The notes beneath the pieces were generated by a model, which saw nothing but the letters and a program-made list of their open reading frames with translations, had not been told where the DNA came from and searched no databases. A stretch of 64,000 nucleotides of DNA from Leptolyngbya sp. SIO1E4 (lineage in GTDB: Bacteria; Cyanobacteriota; Cyanobacteriia; Phormidesmidales; Phormidesmidaceae): assembly GCA_010672825.2 (NCBI GenBank), contig JAAHFU020000005.1, forward strand, positions 492,230 through 556,229, read 5' to 3'. Of this stretch, positions 34,881 through 43,498 are shown one piece after another (the stretch's first letter is position 1; each line of letters starts with the position of its first letter). The translations under genes were made by a program, and so were the position numbers.

Positions 34881-37800
34881 ATGACCAACGCTATTAAGTC
34901 TCCAGACCGAAATATAGGTCGACATGAAATACTGGCGAATGTTCCGATCGCAGTGACCGACGAATATTTGCTGGCCATTGCGACAAAGGCTAGCTATTTG
35001 TCAGAAATTTTGCCCATCATCCGAACCTTAGAAGCAGCTCAGGAACGTGAGGAATCAGCAACATCTCCATCAGCAGAACAACAGGCAGAGCTTCAGCGTC
35101 GGCTTGACTTCTGGCGCAATCATGCCGCGAAAGGAGACCCGGTCAAGTTTCAGCGACGGCTCGACTGGGACCACATTACCCCGGACATGGTGCAACGCAT
35201 TTTGCTCCAGGGAGACCAGATTCAACCTGATCATCTACCGGCCTGGACCAAGACGCTGGCTCAGATTATTGAAGTGGCAGAAGGATTTCGTGCAGAGCAC
35301 TATCCAGATCTGCCCCAACCGCCCAAGCCAGTTCCCTTTCAAACGTTGTGTCTAACGGCAGTGGTCGTGGCCCAACAGCGTCTTAAGGCCCAAGCGGCAG
35401 AGTATAAAGCGCTGTTGTCGACAGACGCTTGGGACGCACTTTATTCATCTTTGCTGGATGAAGTCGCCCACGTGGCAGTGCCCACATTAATGGCGCGGTT
35501 TCATGAACTGCGGTCAACCAAAGGCGACTTAAACTTGTTTTTCTTAACCTCTGTGCAGTCGGAGCCCAGCACTGAACTCTATGAGGCTTTTGTCGAGCAG
35601 CACTTAGGCGACGGGTTGCGATCGCTCTTTGCTGAGCACAGTGTTTTAGGCCGACTCATGGCGACCCTGGTCGATTTATGGGTCGAGGCGACGGGTGAAT
35701 TTTTAGCCCATTTGCAACAAGACTGGAGCCTGATCGAGCAGCGGTTTTCACCAGGGCATTCCTTAGGAAAGGTTATCGCCATTGAGCCTAGCCTGTCTGA
35801 CCCTCACGAAGGCAGGCGGACAGTAGCCATCCTGACCTTTGATACCGGTCTGAAGGTCGTGTATAAGCCCAAAAAGTTGGGTTTAGCGGCAGCATTCAAT
35901 GACTTTTTAGATTGGTGCAACCAGCAGGAAAATCTTCTGCCATTTGAATATCCGATCATTCTCGATCAGGAAACGTATGGCTGGGTGGAGTTTGTAGAAA
36001 ACCGGTCGTGCTCATCAGAAGCCGCGATAGGAAGGTTTTATCGCCGACAGGGAATGATGTTGTGCTTGGTGGATATTCTCGAAGGCAATGACTTCCACTA
36101 TGAGAATATTTTGGCCTGTGGGGAACACCCCATGCTGATCGATCTCGAAACCTTGTTGGTTCCGGCTATCGGTTCCAAGGACACTGATACTTCAGATGTC
36201 TATAAAGTTCTCCATCAAAAAATCAGTGATTCTGTATTACGCACATCTCTGCTGCCGACTCAGTCCTACACGTTAAATCGCAACCAATTGCTAGTAGATG
36301 TGAGCGCTCTTGGAGTGGGAGAAGAGATGGGGGCAACTTCCCTGATTTGGCGCAACGTCAATACGGATGGCATGTCTTTGGGGTTAGTTCCTACCGAAAG
36401 CACCCATACGCTGAAGGAGAATCTACCCCGACTCGGAGAAAACCCGGTTTATCCCGATGCCTTTGTGGAAGAAATTGCCGGTGGTTTCGCAGATATGTAT
36501 CAAACCCTGGTGAATCAGCGTGAGTTTTTACGGTCCTCCGAAAGCCCTTTGAGAAAATTTGCGGGCAAAGTCAGTCGCGTTATTTTTCGCAACACGGGGA
36601 TTTACTTCCATCTGTTGAGTCAGTCTTACAGCGACATTCTGACGCAGGCTGGAGTCGCTCGCAGCGTTAGCTTTGATGTGCTGAGTCGAGCCATGGTGCT
36701 GCAAGATGAGCAGCCGAAACTATGGCCGCTCTTCCATGCCGAAAAGCAATGTTTAGAGCAGCTCGACATTCCTTCATTTACCAGCACCACCTCCAGTCGC
36801 GATTTGTACTGCAATGACCAAGTAGTCATTCAAGACTTTTTTCCCTATTGCAGCCTTGATGCAGTCATGAACAGACTGCAAGGGTTGAAGGATGAAGAGC
36901 TGGCTTTTCAGCAGCAAATCATTCGCTTGTCTTTATATGCTCGCTATCAGCAAGAACCCAAGCTGCTCGCTGGCGTCAATCCCAAAGTAGCAAAAAGTGC
37001 AGCGCATAGAGCTTTACCCATACCCGTTTCCACCACTCCTCAGTCGGCCCTTTCCCAGCGATTTTTAGACGCCTCAATTAACCTGGCAGAAGGGCTTTGT
37101 CAAGCTGCAGAGTGGGATGGCGATCGCAAAACGCCTGGCTGGCTGGGGGTGTGCTACGCCCACCACAATCAAAGCTTTTTTGTCAATGCCATTGACGTGG
37201 GGCTATATTCGGGCGTTGGCGGCATCGGTCTATTTTTTGCAGCACTGGCCAAGGTTACTGGAAATAGGACCTGGCGTGACCTGGCTCTGGCTTCCACTTC
37301 GTCCCTGCGAAAAGTTCTCCGCGAAGAATCCTCAGACGAGCTGCAAAAGCTCTCGCAATTGTCAAGCATGGCTGGGGCCGATCGGCTGCAATCATTAATC
37401 TACAGCTTCACTCGCATGGGCGATCTGCTGCAAGATACAAGTTTCGTAGAAGCGGCTTATCGCATCGCCAGCCTTATCACTCCAGACTCGATCACTAAAG
37501 ACCCGCAATTTGATCTGGTTGGTGGGACGGCAGGTACCTTGGTGCACTTACTCACGCTACTCCCTTACCTAGCAGGGGAGCAAAGGCAACACGTCTTAAA
37601 CACGGCGATCGCCTGTGGAGAACATTTGCTGGCCCATCAAACGAGGCCACAGAATGGCTCCAGAGCTTGGGAAACCTGGCGCGAACAACGCCTGACCGGC
37701 TATTCCCAGGGAGCAGCAGGGATTGCCGATGCCCTGTTACGGCTATTTGAAGTGACTCAGGATGAGCGTTTTCGGATGGCAGCGATAGAGGCGATCGCCT

Positions 37801-38276
37801 ACGAGCAAACCCAATTCTCAGAAGCGCGGCAGAACTGGCTAGACTTGCGCTCCTCCGATAACACTTGTCAGGTGAATTGGGCCCATGGCGCACCGGGCAT
37901 TGCCCTGGGGCGACTGAATGGACTGCCCCAAATGGATACCCCTGATATTCGCCAGCAAATTGATACCGCCCTTCAGACCACCCAAAATGCACTGGTTTGG
38001 GGCACCGACTCTCTTTACTGGGGCACCTTGGGGCGGGTCGAAGTGCTGCTGCAAGCAGCTCAGGTGCTGCAGCGGCCAGAGCTGCTACAGCCGGCCTATG
38101 CCGCTGCTGAGCAGGTGCTAGACCGGGCCAATCGGGAAGGTACTTTTACCCTGTTTCAAAACTTCCCGTCCGATGTGACCTATCCAGGATTTTTCTATGG
38201 TCGAGCGGGCATCGGCTATGAACTGCTACGGCTGGCCTATCCAGATCAGCTGCCTTCCGTATTGAGTTTTCAATAG
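34881..38276 (+). CDS. lanM: class II lanthipeptide synthetase LanM with degenerate cyclase site
   Basis: 1,131 residues from ATG 34881. The dehydratase half is intact by motif: D307/H309 (SDPHEG), K329 (VVYKPKK), D404-H406-N409 (DFHYEN), D421 (IDLETL), and R570/T572 (VIFRNTGIY). Such residues phosphorylate Ser/Thr and eliminate phosphate to give Dha/Dhb. The LanC-like half (about 745-1125) keeps LYSGVGGIGLFF and AHGAPGI frames, but every catalytic position differs: WCHG is WAHG (A1001), CHG is YWG (Y1046, W1047), and the SHG His is Q943. Zinc binding and thiol activation should therefore be lost. First gene of a five-gene operon. Confidence 0.93.
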   Translation: MTNAIKSPDRNIGRHEILANVPIAVTDEYLLAIATKASYLSEILPIIRTLEAAQEREESATSPSAEQQAELQRRLDFWRNHAAKGDPVKFQRRLDWDHITPDMVQRILLQGDQIQPDHLPAWTKTLAQIIEVAEGFRAEHYPDLPQPPKPVPFQTLCLTAVVVAQQRLKAQAAEYKALLSTDAWDALYSSLLDEVAHVAVPTLMARFHELRSTKGDLNLFFLTSVQSEPSTELYEAFVEQHLGDGLRSLFAEHSVLGRLMATLVDLWVEATGEFLAHLQQDWSLIEQRFSPGHSLGKVIAIEPSLSDPHEGRRTVAILTFDTGLKVVYKPKKLGLAAAFNDFLDWCNQQENLLPFEYPIILDQETYGWVEFVENRSCSSEAAIGRFYRRQGMMLCLVDILEGNDFHYENILACGEHPMLIDLETLLVPAIGSKDTDTSDVYKVLHQKISDSVLRTSLLPTQSYTLNRNQLLVDVSALGVGEEMGATSLIWRNVNTDGMSLGLVPTESTHTLKENLPRLGENPVYPDAFVEEIAGGFADMYQTLVNQREFLRSSESPLRKFAGKVSRVIFRNTGIYFHLLSQSYSDILTQAGVARSVSFDVLSRAMVLQDEQPKLWPLFHAEKQCLEQLDIPSFTSTTSSRDLYCNDQVVIQDFFPYCSLDAVMNRLQGLKDEELAFQQQIIRLSLYARYQQEPKLLAGVNPKVAKSAAHRALPIPVSTTPQSALSQRFLDASINLAEGLCQAAEWDGDRKTPGWLGVCYAHHNQSFFVNAIDVGLYSGVGGIGLFFAALAKVTGNRTWRDLALASTSSLRKVLREESSDELQKLSQLSSMAGADRLQSLIYSFTRMGDLLQDTSFVEAAYRIASLITPDSITKDPQFDLVGGTAGTLVHLLTLLPYLAGEQRQHVLNTAIACGEHLLAHQTRPQNGSRAWETWREQRLTGYSQGAAGIADALLRLFEVTQDERFRMAAIEAIAYEQTQFSEARQNWLDLRSSDNTCQVNWAHGAPGIALGRLNGLPQMDTPDIRQQIDTALQTTQNALVWGTDSLYWGTLGRVEVLLQAAQVLQRPELLQPAYAAAEQVLDRANREGTFTLFQNFPSDVTYPGFFYGRAGIGYELLRLAYPDQLPSVLSFQ

Positions 38277-38291
38277 ATAGAGCCTAGAACC

Positions 38292-39806
38292 ATGACTCAA
38301 ACCATTTCCTTTACCAAGGGTTCTCAACTGCAAGCATTTACCCTTTGTGACTTCAACAGCATGGCCATTCAGCCATTTATTCAAGACGTACTGAATCAGT
38401 TCGTGGAGTCCGATGATCTGGAGCAGGCCATCTTGGCAGCGGCTAAAAGCCACGACCAGGTTGCTAGAGTCCTATTTGATATCGATCCGCAGAACCCCTT
38501 GGAGAGCTTCTCCCTCAAAGAGCCTTACCTATTTCCGGCCCACAATTCGGCCCTTTCCCTTAACTATGTCAACCCCAAAGTGCATCAACTGCTCAACAAC
38601 GGTGGCAACCAGGTTATTCGTGACCCGGCTCTTTGGCCCGATGTGCATCGGGTACTCCACCTCTGCGGTCGAGGCGATCTCTCATATCAGGAGATTTGCG
38701 AGCAATCCAGCGATCGCATGGTGGAGTTTTTAGACAACCTGATCAAAGCTTGGGTCGTGCGAGAAGACGCGCCGCCGCAGCGGGTGACGCTGCCTCAGGA
38801 GCCTGGGGTCTTTAGATTGCAACATGCGGCCCTGCTGTTTCGTAGCCACACTACAGGCCTACTGGTAGACCCTCATCTGCATTCCAACTATGGTATCCCG
38901 GGTCTTCAGCAGGACATTACCCGAGCCATGCTGGAGGGCTATGTCGATGGCATTCTCATTTCCCACAACCACTATGACCACTGGCATTTACCGACACTGA
39001 TGCAGTTTGCACCGGATATTCCCATCATTGTGCCCAAGGTGCCTAGAGCTTCGATTACCTGTGATGACATGGCGGCTCGCCTGCGGGAACTGGGTTTTGA
39101 GCAGGTCATTGCGGTGGATTGGGACAGTGAGCCCATCACCATTGGGGACATGAAAGTGCATGTACTGCCCTTCTATGGGGAGCAGCCCTTAGTGCCTTTG
39201 TACGATACCCCCAAACACCCCGATCTGCGTAACTGGGGCAACACCTACCTGGTCGAAACCGAAGACTACACCGCGTGGTTTTTAATTGACGCCGGAACTG
39301 ACCCCATGGGAGCCATGACCGAAGTGGCGGAAAGGGTGCAGCAAACGTTTGGTTCCCTCGATATGGTGCTGAGCAATTTCCAGCCCTTGTCATTCAATTC
39401 CATCGGTGCGGATTTATCCGGCTGGGGATTGGACATTCTGGGCACCATGCTGAGCAATCCGCAAATTTTCGCCACGATTGGCAAAGAGGACGGCTCCTAC
39501 CTCTCGACATTAGGCCCCACTGGAGTGGCTGAAATCTGTCAGCTTGTCAACGCTAAAGCTTGTTTGCCCTATGCCCACAGTTGGGCTGAGTTAGGCCACT
39601 ACACCGAACACGACACAGGGTTACTGAAAGCCACCCAAGCGGAATTGACCCAGCGGGGATGTAAGACCCAACTGATTCCCTGGCGCATCGGCGATGGTTA
39701 TCTACGGACCTCTGATCAGGGTTCCGAGGCGATGGTGTGTCGGCCCGCTTTTTACGGAATGCCAACGTCTACCAACCGAATGAGCCAGCTGCAACTCACC
39801 AACTGA
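38292..39806 (+). CDS. MBL-fold protein with N-terminal winged-helix-like domain
   Basis: 504 residues, 15 bp after lanM. Residues about 1-160 are non-catalytic, with a helical, winged-helix-like part (WPDVHRVLHLCGRGDLSYQEICEQ, then MVEFLDNLIKAWVVRE) that could bind a leader peptide. Residues about 175-450 form a metallo-beta-lactamase fold with the metal motif H225-N-H227-Y-D229-H230 (SHNHYDHWH) and later metal residues in FLIDAGTDP and LPYAHSWAE. Family members are hydrolases or oxidoreductases such as UlaG-like lactonases. In this operon it may act on the peptide, for example cutting or hydrolysing a modified residue. No substrate can be assigned. Confidence 0.75.
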   Translation: MTQTISFTKGSQLQAFTLCDFNSMAIQPFIQDVLNQFVESDDLEQAILAAAKSHDQVARVLFDIDPQNPLESFSLKEPYLFPAHNSALSLNYVNPKVHQLLNNGGNQVIRDPALWPDVHRVLHLCGRGDLSYQEICEQSSDRMVEFLDNLIKAWVVREDAPPQRVTLPQEPGVFRLQHAALLFRSHTTGLLVDPHLHSNYGIPGLQQDITRAMLEGYVDGILISHNHYDHWHLPTLMQFAPDIPIIVPKVPRASITCDDMAARLRELGFEQVIAVDWDSEPITIGDMKVHVLPFYGEQPLVPLYDTPKHPDLRNWGNTYLVETEDYTAWFLIDAGTDPMGAMTEVAERVQQTFGSLDMVLSNFQPLSFNSIGADLSGWGLDILGTMLSNPQIFATIGKEDGSYLSTLGPTGVAEICQLVNAKACLPYAHSWAELGHYTEHDTGLLKATQAELTQRGCKTQLIPWRIGDGYLRTSDQGSEAMVCRPAFYGMPTSTNRMSQLQLTN

Positions 39807-39824
39807 TAGGAAACCTGATGAATT

Positions 39825-41528
39825 ATGGGACATCGTCACATTAACCCAAACCCAACGATGACTCACCAGCTGGTCGAAGAGCTGGGGGTATTTAAGCCCG
39901 CGCCTGTTGTGATCTGTGATGTGGGGGCGCGGGGCGGCGTCGAGCCGCAATGGCAGGCATTTGGCAACCAAGCTCAATTTATTGGGTTTGAGCCTGATCG
40001 GGGGGAATGCGATCTCCTGAACCATCGATTCTCCCAACAGACCTCGCAGAACGCTAACGCTCCGGCCCAACAGTTTTATCCAGTGGCCTTGGGCAAACGG
40101 CGAGAACATCGCCAATTTTCTGTTTGTCGTTACGCCGGCGGGTCGAGCTTTTACCCTGCCGATATGACCTTTATTCAGCGGTTCCCGGCTGAGCATGGCC
40201 AACAGCTAGAGGTCACTCATACTTTGGAGCTAGAGACCGTCAGTTTTGACGAATTTGCTCAGGCCGAATGTATCCCCACCATCGACTTTCTCAAGTTGGA
40301 TGTAGAAGGGTGCGAACTCGATATTTTGCAAGGGGCTGAGCGGGTTTTACAAAATGGCGTATTGGGTCTCAGTCTGGAGGTGATGTTCCACGACGCCATG
40401 CGTCATCAGCCTCCATTTCACGCTATTGATCAGTTTCTCCAGCGCCGAGGCTTTCAGCTCTTTGACTTAGAAACCTATCGCCATGCTCGCCGCACCCTTG
40501 ACTTGCCGACAGAGTCCCTGAGCAATACGCAAATTGGCCAGGTGCTGTGGGGGCAGGCTCTGTACTTGAGGGATGCGGTCGCCGCGGCTTTATCGCCCAC
40601 ACGCAAGACCGACTTTGACTGGACAGCTCTCCGTATCCTCAAACTCGCGGCCTTTATGGAGCTGTTTAATCTATCAGACTGTGCTCTAGAAGTGTTGCAA
40701 ACGTATCAACCGCAGCTTGAATCGGAGCTGAATCTGGCAGTGATTCCCTTGATGCAGCGATTAAGGACACCTTACAGCCAGTCGAAACCGCCCAATCTCG
40801 GTATAGCTGACTCTTTTACCGAGGCAAATCAAACCGGTTCCTCTGCGCTGGATTCTTCTAAGACTCCGGCTCTGACTCAGCGCATCAAGCTGGAATCTCT
40901 ATTGCCCCCACCGAAATGCTATACCCGCAAGCCCAACTTCCTAGCGGCTCGGGAATTGGCGGCTCTGCGCCAAACCATTGTGAACTCTCCCTATTTGGCT
41001 GATAACCAACTCAGTGAAGGCTTTCAAGACAGCCGGGGGTTTTCTGTCGTGTTTACTCGGTTAGGTATTGAGCAGGTGATGGAGCAGTTCCCAGCCTTTA
41101 CTCCCTACCTGACACGGGTCTTGAAATCCGCCTGCAACGCCTTTTACCTAAATCCGCTGATGCTTTCAGCAGGGGCAACTGTCGCGCCCCATATAGATTG
41201 CAGCCTGGGCCGATACCCTCAGGCGATGATTATCCCCACCCTGGTAAGTGTGCTGTACGTGCAGGTACCCGAGGATCTAACCGGAGGCGAGCTCGTACTC
41301 AGGCTGGGAGAGCGCCCCGTTGCTGAACTGCCACCAGAGACCAATACTTTGCTGTATTTCCTGGGCAATGTCACGCATTCTGTCAATCCCGTAAAGACCC
41401 GCAACTGCCGGATCAGCCTGGTATGTGAACAGTACAACTTGGCCCCAGATGTCCTACAGACCATCCCTAAATTTGCGCTGCTTTGGAGTGGTGTTGCAGC
41501 CTCCCACGAGCTGGTGCCATCAGCTTAG
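39825..41528 (+). CDS. FkbM-type methyltransferase fused to a 2OG-Fe(II) oxygenase
   Basis: 567 residues. The N-terminal 230 residues are an FkbM-family SAM methyltransferase: VVICDVGARGGVEPQW (motif I), FIGFEPD, and DFLKLDVEGCELDILQGAE. A linker (about 260-360) leads to a prolyl-4-hydroxylase-like double-stranded beta-helix with H456-x-D458 (APHIDCS), distal H518 (NVTHSV) and 2OG-binding R529 (NCRISL). The fusion implies consecutive hydroxylation and O-methylation of one substrate, presumably the peptide made by the adjacent LanM. It begins 18 bp after the MBL gene. Start ATG 39825 after AGGAAA; an alternative ATG at 39858 would also preserve all domains. Confidence 0.82.
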   Translation: MGHRHINPNPTMTHQLVEELGVFKPAPVVICDVGARGGVEPQWQAFGNQAQFIGFEPDRGECDLLNHRFSQQTSQNANAPAQQFYPVALGKRREHRQFSVCRYAGGSSFYPADMTFIQRFPAEHGQQLEVTHTLELETVSFDEFAQAECIPTIDFLKLDVEGCELDILQGAERVLQNGVLGLSLEVMFHDAMRHQPPFHAIDQFLQRRGFQLFDLETYRHARRTLDLPTESLSNTQIGQVLWGQALYLRDAVAAALSPTRKTDFDWTALRILKLAAFMELFNLSDCALEVLQTYQPQLESELNLAVIPLMQRLRTPYSQSKPPNLGIADSFTEANQTGSSALDSSKTPALTQRIKLESLLPPPKCYTRKPNFLAARELAALRQTIVNSPYLADNQLSEGFQDSRGFSVVFTRLGIEQVMEQFPAFTPYLTRVLKSACNAFYLNPLMLSAGATVAPHIDCSLGRYPQAMIIPTLVSVLYVQVPEDLTGGELVLRLGERPVAELPPETNTLLYFLGNVTHSVNPVKTRNCRISLVCEQYNLAPDVLQTIPKFALLWSGVAASHELVPSA

Positions 41529-41556
41529 AAATCACCACAATTTTAGGGAAAGTGTC

Positions 41557-43332
41557 ATGGTTTGTATTCAAGAAAATTTGCTCACCCGGTATCTGGAACT
41601 GATTAAACCCTGCGTATCCGAACAGTTGATTGATGAACCTCACTGGGCTGATATTGAGGCGATTGCCCAATGGCTACCCAGCCCAATCACCAACTTCTTT
41701 GGGTTTGAATGTCGTCTTGGGGACCCAACTCCCCAGGCCGATTTCTTGCTCTCCGTTGGAGCTGACGAGGCGGGGCAACGCATTCTCGCCGACAAAAGTC
41801 CCCGTTATCCCCTGGCGGATACCCTTTTACAAGAGCCCGTCTGGCGACAGGTGCAGCAGTTTAGTCAAACCTGGCTAGATGAATCCTCTGACCTCCATGC
41901 CAATGTCAATAACATCTGGTTAGAGTTCGATGTGAACGGCAGTTCTACAGAGCCGCCGATTCCCAGCTGTTTCTTTGGCTCTCAAACGATTCTAGTGAAC
42001 CCTGATGCTCAGGAACCAGCGGCTGCATCCTCCCATCGTTGGGTGACGCAAACGGCGATCGCTCAGCTGCAGGGAAGAGAGATGGACGCTGCCCTAGAAG
42101 CACAACTCCTGAAGTGCCTGGAGGCTCTGCCCGTGGGCTCCCATATATTTCAAGTAGGGTTAATGCTAGCCCGACCAGTCAATATGGTGCGGATTTGTCT
42201 GCGCAACATTACTCCCAAGCAAGTGTTGACCTATCTGGAACAGCTAGCTTGGCCAGGATCGCTAGAGGCCTTATCCCCTCACCTGATCAAATTGTCTCAG
42301 CTTGCCGATCGCGTAGATGTTGATTTAGATATTGACCCCCAAGGGATTGGCCCCAAGCTGGGGTTTGAATGCTACCTGCGAGCCCAGCCCAAGCAAAACC
42401 CTGCCTGGGTAGAACTTCTGGATTACCTTGTGACAGCGGGCTGGTGCCTGCCCCAAAAGCGGGATGCCCTGCTGAGCTATCCCGGCTTTGTGCGGGAACG
42501 AGACAACAGAGACCGCTGGCCCTCCCATCTGCGTAAGCTGTCTCAATTTGTCGGAGAGGGTCAAGAGGGCGTTTTCTTTCGTGGACTACATCACATTAAA
42601 ATGGTGTTCCACACCGATCGCATGGTGGAAGCAAAAGCCTATTGCTGGGTCAGTCAGCAACTTATAGGCAAGCCTGCGGTCCAGCCGGCAGTCCCCAAAG
42701 TCATTCACCAGGAATTTTGCGACTTTTTGCCAGAGTCAGTGGCCCAAGACTTGCTGGAGTTCGCCATTTCCCATGAATCTCACTTTGTTCCCAGTGAGGT
42801 CAATCAGTACAGTACCTCCGATGATCAACGGCTCGAACGCCTATCGCGCAACTCCCTACTATTTTCAAGTAATCTTCCAGAAAATATTAAAGCGCCACTG
42901 CTGCAACCCCTTCAAGAAATCCTGCCCCAGGCCTTAGCCGCCTTGGATCTGCCTCCATGCAATGTTGCTGGCCTAGAAGTACAGCTCACAGCTCACAATG
43001 ATGGTCATTACTTCAGGGTCCATAACGATGTCCCTAAGCCCGACGAACAAAACATCAGCCGCTTACTGACGTTCGTTTATTATCTGCATCGGCAGCCCTG
43101 CCCTTTCCGAGGTGGCACCCTCCACATTTATCCCACATCGGAGATTGACGACGTCACGAAGTTTTATCCCCAACAGGTATTCCCCGCCCATAACAGCCTG
43201 GTGCTTTTTCCCAGCCACTATTTCCATGAAGTTGCGTCAGTAAGCTGCCCGTCAACGGCCTTTGCCGATAGTCGTTTTACCCTCAATGGCTGGGTCTGGC
43301 AATCTTCTGATCCCAGCCACACCACCCCCTAA
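41557..43332 (+). CDS. 2OG-Fe(II) oxygenase with large unknown N-terminal region
   Basis: 591 residues from ATG 41557, preceded by TTAGGGAAAG; an upstream in-frame start at 41425 lies inside the previous gene and is rejected. The C-terminal 180 residues are a prolyl-4-hydroxylase-like oxygenase: H489-N-D491 in FRVHNDVPKP, GGTLHIYP, distal H557 in SHYFHEV, and R573 in SRFTLNGW. The N-terminal 400 residues match no family I can name; they contain several Trp- and Pro-rich segments (AIAQWLPSPITNFFGFECRL) and may recognise the substrate. It is the second oxygenase of the operon, so at least two oxidative steps on the product are predicted. Confidence 0.75.
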   Translation: MVCIQENLLTRYLELIKPCVSEQLIDEPHWADIEAIAQWLPSPITNFFGFECRLGDPTPQADFLLSVGADEAGQRILADKSPRYPLADTLLQEPVWRQVQQFSQTWLDESSDLHANVNNIWLEFDVNGSSTEPPIPSCFFGSQTILVNPDAQEPAAASSHRWVTQTAIAQLQGREMDAALEAQLLKCLEALPVGSHIFQVGLMLARPVNMVRICLRNITPKQVLTYLEQLAWPGSLEALSPHLIKLSQLADRVDVDLDIDPQGIGPKLGFECYLRAQPKQNPAWVELLDYLVTAGWCLPQKRDALLSYPGFVRERDNRDRWPSHLRKLSQFVGEGQEGVFFRGLHHIKMVFHTDRMVEAKAYCWVSQQLIGKPAVQPAVPKVIHQEFCDFLPESVAQDLLEFAISHESHFVPSEVNQYSTSDDQRLERLSRNSLLFSSNLPENIKAPLLQPLQEILPQALAALDLPPCNVAGLEVQLTAHNDGHYFRVHNDVPKPDEQNISRLLTFVYYLHRQPCPFRGGTLHIYPTSEIDDVTKFYPQQVFPAHNSLVLFPSHYFHEVASVSCPSTAFADSRFTLNGWVWQSSDPSHTTP

Positions 43333-43498
43333 CGGTGCTGAGAGTATTCCATCTAAAAAAACATTCTGGTCTTGGTATACCCGAATGGTTTGTTCCTTTA
43401 TCGGCCTACTGGCCACTTCTGTAGTTTGGACGACGAATGAGCTGGAACACTCTTAGCCTAATTTCTTTGGCCAGTTCATCCCTTACATTCTTAAACCT

